The notes: generated by a model not told the origin, from the sequence alone. A stretch of DNA of 5,958 nt from JBDTGE01 sp050742975 (GCA_050742975.1 JBOGDQ010000036.1:1-5958); one strand, 5' to 3'. Shown: positions 1 to 5,121, counted from the stretch's first letter. Made by a program: numbers and translations.

Positions 1-458
1 TCGATCCAGGTCAGCCAGGTGAGCTCGCGCTCCTCGAACATGAAGTCGAGGAACAGCATCAGCAGGAACATTCCGCCGAAGGCCGCGATCGCCGGATGCG
101 CCTGGTGTAGCAGGTATCCGTAGGTGCCCGGCGTGTCCGGGTTCCCCTTCTCCATGGCCAGCCGCACCGCATCGACCGGGTTGAGCTTGGCCGTGATCGC
201 GACGATGACCAGCGGGAAGACCAGTCGCATCCCGAACACGGCGATGGCCACACCGACGGTGAGGAAGATCTTCTGCCAGAACGGGCTCATCCGCACCAGC
301 ACGGTCGCATTGACGACCGCGTTGTCGAAGGACAGGGACACCTCGAGGATGGCCAGGATCGCGGTCAGCGCGAGGCCGGTGCCGCCGCCGTAGAGCCAGC
401 CCAGCACGAGGCCGACGACGGCGACGGCCAGCGACCCGCCGAAGGTCTTCCAGAACAT
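1..458 (-). CDS. TerC-like / DUF475 integral membrane protein (3' end beyond window)
   Basis: The first 152 residues are present; the gene leaves the window at its left edge. It is a polytopic membrane protein of the TerC-like DUF475 group, which accompanies terD genes in actinobacteria and is thought to act in metal-ion export or envelope stress; the exact substrate is not established. Hydrophobic segments lie at about residues 8-22, 27-42, 63-90 and 122-140. The family signature SLSFDNAVVNATVL is at residues 41-54, with the acidic/polar pair D45-N46 and E39 in the membrane. The ATG at 458 is chosen because an in-frame TAG lies 15 nt upstream. The ribosome site is weak (GGACGGGAA). The gene starts 36 nt after the upstream terD stop, so it is probably the last visible member of that transcript. 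A full-length relative would be about twice as long. Family call is firm; substrate is unknown. Confidence 0.85.
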   Translation of the reverse strand, partial: MFWKTFGGSLAVAVVGLVLGWLYGGGTGLALTAILAILEVSLSFDNAVVNATVLVRMSPFWQKIFLTVGVAIAVFGMRLVFPLVIVAITAKLNPVDAVRLAMEKGNPDTPGTYGYLLHQAHPAIAAFGGMFLLMLFLDFMFEERELTWLTWI

Positions 459-480
459 ATGGTTCCCGTCCAGCTACCCG

Positions 481-503
481 ATCGGCTGCCGCCGTCAGCC
501 GAT
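481..503 (-). promoter_or_regulatory. Perfect 8-bp hairpin straddling the terD stop
   Basis: Arms ATCGGCTG (481-488) and CAGCCGAT (496-503) are perfectly complementary with a 7-nt loop. The hairpin covers the TGA stop of the second terD (495-497) and ends 23 nt before the DUF475 start. No T-run follows on the minus strand, so a simple intrinsic terminator is unlikely. It may stabilise or partly attenuate the message between the two genes; that role is inferred. Confidence 0.5.
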
Positions 504-1073
504 GTTGACGCCGAAGTCGCGGGCGATCCCCGCGAGCCCGGTGCTGTACCCCTGCCCGACAGCGCGGAACTTCCACTCGGCCGCGTTGCGGTAGACCTCG
601 CCGAAGACCATCGCCGTCTCGTTGGACGCGTCCTCGGACAGGTCGTAGCGGGTGAGCTCGGAGCCGCCGGTCTGGTTGACGACCCGGATGTAGGCGTTGC
701 GGACCTGGCCGAAGGACTGCCCGCGGCTCTCGGCATCGTAGATCGAGACGGTGACGACGATCTTGTCGCACTCGGCCGGTACGGCGGCCAGGTTCACCTT
801 GATCACCTCGTCGTCGCCCTCGCCCTCGCCGGTGAGGTTGTCTCCCATGTGCTCGACCGAACCGTCCGGACTGGTCAGGTTGTTGAAGAAGATGAAGTTC
901 GCGTCCGAAAGGATCTTGCCCGAGGTGCCGACCATCAGCGCGCTGGCGTCGAGGTCGAAGTCGGCTCCGGTCGTGGTCCTGGCGTCCCAGCCCAGACCGA
1001 CGAGAACCGCGGTCAGCCCAGGGGCCTCCTTGGTCAGCGATACGTTGCCGCCCTTGCTCAAGCTGACACTCAT
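495..1073 (-). CDS. terD: TerD family calcium-binding stress protein (second copy)
   Basis: This is a complete 192-aa TerD-domain protein, the usual length for the family. TerD proteins are cytoplasmic beta-sandwich calcium binders linked to tellurite resistance and general stress responses. Seen here: N-terminal SLSKGGNVSLTKEAPGL (4-20), the FDLDASAL motif (39-46), the acidic stretch DNLTGEGEGDDE (78-89) expected to contribute Ca ligands, the IYDAE strand, IRVVNQ and RYDLSEDAS, and a C-terminal FRAVGQGYSTGLAGIARDFG. The ATG at 1073 has an excellent ribosome site, AGGAGG at 1079-1084, five nt upstream. It is about 73% identical, without gaps, to the neighbouring terD by my hand count, so the two are tandem paralogues. 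A 348-bp repeat-rich spacer separates them, and a probable own promoter lies at about 1122-1127. Its stop codon sits inside a hairpin. Confidence 0.96.
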   Translation of the reverse strand: MSVSLSKGGNVSLTKEAPGLTAVLVGLGWDARTTTGADFDLDASALMVGTSGKILSDANFIFFNNLTSPDGSVEHMGDNLTGEGEGDDEVIKVNLAAVPAECDKIVVTVSIYDAESRGQSFGQVRNAYIRVVNQTGGSELTRYDLSEDASNETAMVFGEVYRNAAEWKFRAVGQGYSTGLAGIARDFGVNIG

Positions 1074-1121
1074 TGATTCCTCCTGTGCGCGTGCTTTCCC
1101 GCGTTTCGGGACATCCTGTCG

Positions 1122-1145
1122 ACCCTAGCGATCGAAGCCGGGTCA
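1122..1145 (-). promoter_or_regulatory. Candidate promoter for the second terD
   Basis: On the minus strand TAGGGT (1122-1127) reads as a TANNNT -10 box, with TTCACG 18 bp upstream as a possible weak -35. It would start transcription near 1115 and leave a leader of about 40 nt ending in a strong AGGAGG. The surrounding 11-mer GCTAGGGTCGA (1119-1129) recurs exactly upstream of the first terD, which is the main support. No start-site data are available to me. Confidence 0.45.
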
Positions 1146-1151
1146 CGTGAA

Positions 1152-1170
1152 CAACTGCAACCCGTGCAAC
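1152..1170. repeat. Two TGCAAC direct repeats at 9-bp spacing
   Basis: TGCAAC occurs at 1156-1161 and again at 1165-1170 (GTTGCA on the minus strand), just upstream of the candidate terD promoter. The spacing is close to one helical turn, so it could be a regulator half-site pair. Two copies of a 6-mer are weak evidence. Confidence 0.25.
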
Positions 1171-1191
1171 GGTCCGGTGGGCCCGCCGGTT

Positions 1192-1380
1192 CCCGCGGCA
1201 GCGGGGTAGGACGTAGAGCCCGCGGCAGCGGGGTAGGGCGTAGAGCCCGCGGCAGCGGGGTAGGACGTAGAGCCCGCGGCAGCGGGGTAGGACGTACAGC
1301 CCGCGGCAGCGGGGTAGGACGTAGAGCCCGCGATAGCGGGGTAGGACGTAGAGCCCGCGATAGCGGGGTAGGACGTAGTT
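1192..1380. repeat. Tandem array of seven 27-bp units, each a potential hairpin
   Basis: Seven head-to-tail 27-bp units start at 1192, 1219, 1246, 1273, 1300, 1327 and 1354. Each begins CCCGC-GGCA-GCGGG, a perfect 5-bp stem with a 4-nt loop, followed by a 13-nt linker. Unit 2 differs by one linker base, unit 4 by one linker base, units 6 and 7 share a GGCA to GATA loop change, and unit 7 ends TT instead of AG. The stem bases are identical in all seven. The array lies between the two terD genes and is transcribed if they share a message. It could act as a stack of mRNA hairpins, a protein-binding array or a variable-number locus; function is unknown. It is not CRISPR, because the units abut and have no spacers. 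Confidence 0.95.
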
Positions 1381-1434
1381 CCCGCGGCAGCGGAGTCAGA
1401 GGTTGAGCCCCGGGCACCCGGTCAGACGTTGAGC
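1381..1434. repeat. Two degenerate units grading into the first terD gene
   Basis: The unit at 1381-1407 keeps CCGC-GGCA-GCGG but has a linker ending GTCAGAGGTTGAG. The next, about 1409-1434, has CCGGGCACCCGG in the stem position and GTCAGACGTTGAG as linker. That second linker contains the stop codon (1422-1424) and the last codons of the first terD. The linkers of the perfect units (GTAGGACGTAGAG) look like altered versions of the same sequence, so the array may have arisen by duplication of the 3' end of that gene. Confidence 0.6.
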
Positions 1435-1997
1435 CCGTAGTCGCGCGCGATACCGGACAGGCCCGCGCTGTACCCCTGACCGACGGCGCGGAACTTCCAC
1501 TCGGCGCCGTTGCGGTACAGCTCACCGAAGATCATCGCGGTCTCGGTGGACGCGTCCTCGGACAGGTCGTAGCGGGCGATCTCGGCGTCGCCGGCCTGGT
1601 TGACGACGCGGATGAAGGCGTTGCGGACCTGGCCGAAACTCTGCCCGGTGCTGTCGGCGTCGTAGATCGAGACCGGGAAGACGATCTTGTCGGCCTCGGC
1701 GGGCAGCCCGGCCAGGTTGACCCGGACCTGCTCGTCGTCGCCCGCACCCTCGCCGGTCAGGTTGTCGCCCGAGTGCTGCACCGCTCCCTCCGGGCTGGTC
1801 AGGTTGTTGAAGAAGACGAAGTGTCCCGGGGACAGCGCCGTGCCTTGGGCGTTGCAGACGATCGCGCTGGCATCCAGGTCGAACTGCGCGCCGTCGGTCG
1901 TGCGGGCGTCCCAGCCGAGTCCGATCACCACCGCCTGCAGGCCCGGCGCCTGCTTGGTCAGCGAGATGTTGCCACCCTTGACGAGGCTGATGCTCAC
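1422..1997 (-). CDS. terD: TerD family calcium-binding stress protein (first copy)
   Basis: This is a complete 191-aa TerD-domain protein. It has the same landmarks as its neighbour: SLVKGGNISLTKQAPGL (4-20), FDLDASAI (39-46), DNLTGEGAGDDE (78-89), RYDLSEDAS and a C-terminal FRAVGQGYSAGLSGIARDYG. The acidic loop has lost one Glu to Ala relative to the other copy (GEGAG against GEGEG), so calcium affinity may differ. The start is GTG at 1997, chosen because GGAG at 2004-2007 lies six nt upstream and the family N-terminus begins there. It lies 97 nt after the ATP-grasp stop and has its own TAGGGT box at 2061-2066. It is the upstream member of the tandem terD pair, and its 3' end merges into the 27-bp repeat array. 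It is a likely cytoplasmic partner of the DUF475 membrane protein; the tellurite or stress role is by family. Confidence 0.96.
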   Translation of the reverse strand: MSISLVKGGNISLTKQAPGLQAVVIGLGWDARTTDGAQFDLDASAIVCNAQGTALSPGHFVFFNNLTSPEGAVQHSGDNLTGEGAGDDEQVRVNLAGLPAEADKIVFPVSIYDADSTGQSFGQVRNAFIRVVNQAGDAEIARYDLSEDASTETAMIFGELYRNGAEWKFRAVGQGYSAGLSGIARDYGLNV

Positions 1998-2057
1998 GCG
2001 GTTCTCCAGACTTCCGCGGCCGGGCGCACGGTCCCGGCCGAGATCGACATCGATCGC

Positions 2058-2068
2058 TCGACCCTAGC
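2058..2068 (-). promoter_or_regulatory. Candidate -10 region for the first terD
   Basis: The minus strand carries GCTAGGGTCGA, identical over 11 bases to the site before the second terD. TAGGGT at 2061-2066 fits a TANNNT -10 box and predicts a leader of about 55 nt to the GTG at 1997. No convincing -35 is seen 16-18 bp upstream. The exact match between two paralogous upstream regions is the support. Confidence 0.45.
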
Positions 2069-2086
2069 CACCGCCTGCCTGCCGCA

Positions 2087-2119
2087 CAGCTCGCTCAGGG
2101 CAGCGGCACCAGCGAGCTG
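2087..2119 (-). promoter_or_regulatory. Perfect 9-bp hairpin straddling the ATP-grasp stop
   Basis: Arms CAGCTCGCT (2087-2095) and AGCGAGCTG (2111-2119) pair perfectly around a 15-nt loop. The TGA stop of the ATP-grasp gene (2095-2097) is at the inner edge of one arm. There is no T-tract after it, so it could be a weak or factor-dependent terminator, or a 3'-end protector, ahead of the first terD promoter. Confidence 0.45.
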
Positions 2120-3129
2120 ATCGTCGTGAACGCCGCGCCGAAGCGCGGGGCCAGCGGCCCGACGTCCTCGCCGAGCGCGAGCCGGACCGCGTCCCAGGGC
2201 AGGTTGACGCCGGCCAGCGCGGTCTGGAACAGCCCGCCGGAGATGCGCGTGTTGAGCTCGAGCAGGTAGGGCAGCGGCTCGGTGTCCTGCGGCCCCTGCC
2301 AGTACCGGACCTGCGTGTTGGACAGGTACGCGACGCGGTGCGCCTTGGTGAGGGTGGCCGCCACGTCGCGGGCGGGGCCGTCGTCGACGATCAGCCGCCG
2401 GCGGCGCGAGCGGCCCCGCCCGATGGCGGCGAGCACGCTTCCGTCCCGCGCGGCAAGGACGTCGACGCTGATCTCGGGCCCGGTCAGGTACGGCATCACC
2501 AGCAGGCGCGGGACGGGCTCGCCCACGGCGGCCGCGGCGTCCATCGCGTCGCACACCGCGCCGAGGTCGGCTCGGTGCCGGATCTGCCCGGCGAAGTCGG
2601 CCAACACCTGTGGCCCGGTGGTGATCACCCGGTACCCGGCACCGCCGACCCCGACCGTCGGCTTCATGACGACGGACTCGGCCAGTCCGGACAGCTGCTC
2701 GTGCGCGGCGCGAAGGCCGGCGGCGTCGCACACGACGTGGTGCGGTGGTACGGGCACGCCCAGCTCGGCCGCCGCCCGGTAGGCGCGCGGCTTGTCGTCG
2801 AACAGCCGGACCGTCTCGCCGTCCGGGCAGGCCAGGCTCGTCCCGATCGCGGCGAACCGCTCGCGCGCGTCGGCCAGTTCGGCCATGCCGAAGCGCGGGA
2901 TCAGCACCTGGACGTCGTGCTTTCGGGCGAATTCGACGGCCCACTCGATGTAGTCGGCAGGCTCCAGTACCGGTTCGACCTCGTGCTCGTCACAGGCGAC
3001 CAGCACTGGCGAATCGGGATCGGTGTGCGTGCCGATGACGTGCAGTTCGCGGCCGTCGGCGTTGGCCCGCAGCATCGCGATCACGTGGCTGTTGGTCGCG
3101 TAGGTGCGGTTGAACCAGATGCGCAGCAC
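2095..3129 (-). CDS. ATP-grasp ligase of a Ter module
   Basis: This complete 344-aa enzyme is predicted to use ATP to form an acyl-phosphate and ligate it to an amine or thiol; the substrate cannot be read from sequence. The N-terminal ~100 residues form the Rossmann-like pre-ATP-grasp part (LRIWFNRTYATNSHV at 2-16). ATP-grasp landmarks follow: DDKPRAYR (111-118) with K113; KPTVGVGGAGYRV (156-168), the nucleotide lysine and glycine-rich loop; PYLTGPEISVDVLA (213-226) with E219 and D223; and ELNTRISGG (291-299), whose E291, N293 and R295 match the Mg/ATP site. ATP-grasp genes beside terD and terC-like genes are known from comparative surveys of Ter systems. GTG at 3129 is chosen because the first beta strand begins there; no ribosome site is visible, but TAGGGT ends 6 nt upstream, which fits a leaderless message. 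It lies 65 nt after the serpin stop. Family firm, substrate unknown. Confidence 0.92.
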   Translation of the reverse strand: MLRIWFNRTYATNSHVIAMLRANADGRELHVIGTHTDPDSPVLVACDEHEVEPVLEPADYIEWAVEFARKHDVQVLIPRFGMAELADARERFAAIGTSLACPDGETVRLFDDKPRAYRAAAELGVPVPPHHVVCDAAGLRAAHEQLSGLAESVVMKPTVGVGGAGYRVITTGPQVLADFAGQIRHRADLGAVCDAMDAAAAVGEPVPRLLVMPYLTGPEISVDVLAARDGSVLAAIGRGRSRRRRLIVDDGPARDVAATLTKAHRVAYLSNTQVRYWQGPQDTEPLPYLLELNTRISGGLFQTALAGVNLPWDAVRLALGEDVGPLAPRFGAAFTTISSLVPLP

Positions 3130-3135
3130 CGCGCA

Positions 3136-3141
3136 ACCCTA
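3136..3141 (-). promoter_or_regulatory. Candidate -10 box giving a leaderless ATP-grasp mRNA
   Basis: TAGGGT on the minus strand is followed by six nt (TGCGCG) and then the GTG start at 3129. A TANNNT box at this distance puts transcription start at or next to the start codon, the pattern of leaderless actinobacterial genes. The absence of any Shine-Dalgarno sequence before this GTG agrees. A -35 is not evident; that space is occupied by the arm of a large inverted repeat. Confidence 0.5.
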
Positions 3142-3144
3142 TGC

Positions 3145-3192
3145 ATGAACACCCCCTTCAGCGGCCTCTGGCGCGCCGAAGGGGGTGTTCAT
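3145..3192 (-). terminator. Perfect 15-bp inverted repeat after the serpin gene
   Basis: Arms ATGAACACCCCCTTC (3145-3159) and its exact reverse complement (3178-3192) flank an 18-nt loop. The hairpin begins two nt after the serpin TAG stop (3195-3197) and ends three nt before the TAGGGT box of the ATP-grasp gene. Position and strength suggest a terminator of the sigma-serpin transcript. There is no T-run, common for high-GC actinobacterial terminators. It could instead be an operator or a dispersed palindromic repeat, since it also fills the upstream promoter space of the next gene. Confidence 0.6.
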
Positions 3193-3194
3193 CG

Positions 3195-4607
3195 CTACGT
3201 GGTGGGGTCCTGGACCTGCGCCGAGAACACGATGGCCCCCGTCTTGGTGTCGCGGACGAGGAACAGGAACGGGTGATCGAAGGTGAGCGGCATCACCGCC
3301 GCCGTGGGCGCCACGCCGATGCCGGTCACTGCGGCGGCTTCGGTCCCCTTCTCGTCGACCTTCAGGTAGGCGCGCTGCACGACCGACTGGACGTAGCCGG
3401 CACGCGGGCTCATCGGGCTGAGGTCGGCCGAGGACGGGTCAAAAGCGGTCGGCATGCCCATCGCCGCCAGCGTTGCGTTGAGCTTGGTGTACTCGCTGAT
3501 CGTGAACTTCGGCAGCAAGACGTCCTGGCTGTCCGGCTGCAATCCGCCAGTGATCCGATCGAGCGCGGCCGGAGTGAGTCGACCGACGAAGTCAGCCAGC
3601 GACTGGCTCGTCGGCATGATCGCGAGCGCCACGTATCGCCCGTCCGCATAGGGCAGTTGCACCGCGACCGAGTCGTCCGACTGAGAGACCGAAAGTCCGC
3701 CGTCGCGCTTCATGAACGGGGCGGTGACGGTCTTACCGTCCGCGGTGTGGAACTGCGCGTCGTGCGTGTGCTTCGGGTCGAACGCGGTCTTCCAGGCGGC
3801 CTTGAAGTACACCGCGTTCGCCAGCACCAGCAGGGTGGACGGGTCGATGTCACCCTTGTTGAACAGCTTGGTGATCCTGCCGTGCGTCTGCTTGGTGACC
3901 CAGGCGTTGATGGCGCTGGTCGCTCCGCCGAAGTCGTGGAAGAAGTCGACCTGCCACACACCGGTGCGGAAGTAGCGGGCCATCGCGTCCATGAACGCCT
4001 GGCCCATCGGGGCACCGTGCTGCAGCCACAGGCTGTTGGCCGAGTCCAGCACGCCACTCGCGCCCAGGTCCGCGCTCAGTGCGGCGCAGCCGGAGTTCAG
4101 CTGCGTGTCGGTGAGGCCGGACGTCCGCAGCACCGTCGCGATCTCGTGCTTGGTCTTACCGCCGGCACCGTTCTCCAGCATGGCCAGCGCGATCGCCAGG
4201 CTGGACGGCGACAGCACGACGTTGCCCGCACCGCCACCGGCGTTGACCTGCTTCAGCAGCGCGAACGTGAACGCCTGCTCGGCCCTGACCACGGCCTGCT
4301 CGTCTGCGCTGCCGGATGTGACCGTCAACGGCTTGACGTTGGCGACGAGCTGGGTCGCCGTCCCGATCCGAGCGCCGTTGCTCGGCAGCTGCGCGATAGG
4401 GACGGGCGAACTCGACGGGCCCGGCAGCGCAACGGAAAGCGCGATCGCCGTCGCCACCGCCAGCCCGCTCACCCCCAGCGCCGCGAACCTCCCGCGCCTA
4501 CGACGGACCGCGGTCCGCTTCACCTCGTGCGGCTCGCGCCACGACGCACTGGCCACGCGATCGAGCCGGCCGAGCGAGCGGTCCACCAGCTCCTTGTCAC
4601 TGCTCAT
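3195..4607 (-). CDS. Membrane-anchored serpin in the anti-sigma gene position
   Basis: The 470-aa protein has a cytoplasmic N-terminus (1-40, ending RRRRGR), one membrane segment (about 41-63), a linker, and a full serpin domain (about 108-468). The basic cluster before the membrane segment predicts the serpin lies outside. Serpins are suicide inhibitors of serine or cysteine proteases. Signatures: VLSPSSLAIALAMLENGAGG (131-150), ANAVYFKAAW (263-272), the hinge DEKGTEAAAVTG (418-429) and FDHPFLFLV (443-451). Aligned without gaps to alpha-1-antitrypsin between hinge and HPF, P1-P1' falls at T435-A436, with small hinge residues at P12-P9 as in inhibitory serpins. The ATG at 4607 lies inside the sigma gene (11-bp overlap), so translation is probably coupled. 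This is the usual place for a membrane anti-sigma factor; the N-terminal 40 residues could bind sigma, but no zinc anti-sigma motif is seen. A cleaved signal peptide (after SVA, residue 60) is possible but would need an unusually long n-region. Confidence 0.93.
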   Translation of the reverse strand: MSSDKELVDRSLGRLDRVASASWREPHEVKRTAVRRRRGRFAALGVSGLAVATAIALSVALPGPSSSPVPIAQLPSNGARIGTATQLVANVKPLTVTSGSADEQAVVRAEQAFTFALLKQVNAGGGAGNVVLSPSSLAIALAMLENGAGGKTKHEIATVLRTSGLTDTQLNSGCAALSADLGASGVLDSANSLWLQHGAPMGQAFMDAMARYFRTGVWQVDFFHDFGGATSAINAWVTKQTHGRITKLFNKGDIDPSTLLVLANAVYFKAAWKTAFDPKHTHDAQFHTADGKTVTAPFMKRDGGLSVSQSDDSVAVQLPYADGRYVALAIMPTSQSLADFVGRLTPAALDRITGGLQPDSQDVLLPKFTISEYTKLNATLAAMGMPTAFDPSSADLSPMSPRAGYVQSVVQRAYLKVDEKGTEAAAVTGIGVAPTAAVMPLTFDHPFLFLVRDTKTGAIVFSAQVQDPTT

Positions 4608-5082
4608 GACCCACCGCCTGCTGCGCTCGTAGTAGTTCGGCCAGCCGCGCCCGCCCGCGCGAGAGCCACGACTTCACCGTTCCGGACGGGACGCGCAGCT
4701 GCTCTGCGACCTCCTCCACCGAGTAGCCGACGAGGTGGTGCAGCACGATCGCCTCGCGCTCGCGCGGACCCAGCAGGGCCAGCGCTTCGATCACGGCGTG
4801 CTGCTCCGGGTCGAGGTGTAGCTGCTCGTCCTGCGTGGCCCGCAGCACCACCCGTCGCGCGCGCCGCCAGCGGCTGACCGCCCGGTTGCAGGCGACGCGC
4901 CGGACCCACGCCTCCGGGTCGTCGTAGCCGCTGACCTTGTCCCATCGTGCCCATGCCTGGATGAACGCCTCCTGGACGTGGTCGAGCGCCTCTGCCGCGT
5001 CGCCGGTGAACCCGGCAACCTGCAGGGCAAGGCGATCGCGTGAGGACAGGTAGAACGCGTCGAAGTCCAGCCGGTCGGCCAC
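4597..5082 (-). CDS. SigE-like ECF RNA polymerase sigma factor
   Basis: This 161-aa group IV sigma factor has only regions 2 and 4. Region 2 spans about residues 7-75: the core-binding ALDHVQEAFIQAWARWDKV (32-50), the YDDPEAWVRRVACNRAVSRW stretch (53-72) with the -10 recognition helix, then a basic tail. Region 4 spans about 97-152: LLGPREREAIVLHHLVGYS (103-121) and the helix-turn-helix VPSGTVKSWLSRGRARL (131-147), which reads the -35. The start is GTG at 5082, four nt after GGGAGG (5087-5092); the open frame continues upstream to 5640 but that part is shadow of egtA and the promoter region. The Asp-Asp-Pro-Glu-Ala-Trp-Val pattern fits the SigE-like actinobacterial subgroup. The stop overlaps the serpin start, making a two-gene unit. 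Targets are unknown; autoregulation is plausible. Confidence 0.92.
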   Translation of the reverse strand: MADRLDFDAFYLSSRDRLALQVAGFTGDAAEALDHVQEAFIQAWARWDKVSGYDDPEAWVRRVACNRAVSRWRRARRVVLRATQDEQLHLDPEQHAVIEALALLGPREREAIVLHHLVGYSVEEVAEQLRVPSGTVKSWLSRGRARLAELLRAQQAVGHEQ

Positions 5083-5107
5083 TCCACCTCCCTCAGCCAA
5101 GACACGC

Positions 5108-5121
5108 CCGGCAGCAGCCGG
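5108..5121 (-). promoter_or_regulatory. Small hairpin in the sigma gene leader
   Basis: CCGGC-AGCA-GCCGG forms a perfect 5-bp stem with a 4-nt loop, between the candidate -10 box and the ribosome site of the sigma gene. It could influence translation of the leader, but stems this short are common in DNA of this GC content. Confidence 0.25.

Noticed and set aside
459..1128. Plus-strand frames of 205 and 125 codons opposite the second terD
   Set aside because: Antisense shadows of a well-supported TerD gene with no recognisable domain.
1174..1189. CCGGTGGGCCCGCCGG near-palindrome at the edge of the array
   Set aside because: It has a mismatch and no neighbouring context; at this GC content such dyads are expected by chance.
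1164..1406. Plus-strand RGSGVGRRA repeat ORF of 80 codons
   Set aside because: It is open only because the repeat length is a multiple of three; no ribosome site, no neighbours in this direction, and low-complexity composition.
1192..1407. CRISPR array
   Set aside because: The units abut with no unique spacers, and no cas gene is present.
2338..3276. Plus-strand frame of 312 codons opposite the ATP-grasp gene
   Set aside because: Antisense shadow; the minus strand carries all ATP-grasp motifs in order, and this frame reads through the palindrome without any coding signature.
3141..4877. Plus-strand open frame of 578 codons opposite the serpin and sigma genes
   Set aside because: It is a shadow frame: Arg/Gly/Val-rich, no domain, no ribosome site, and it runs antisense to two genes with clear family motifs.
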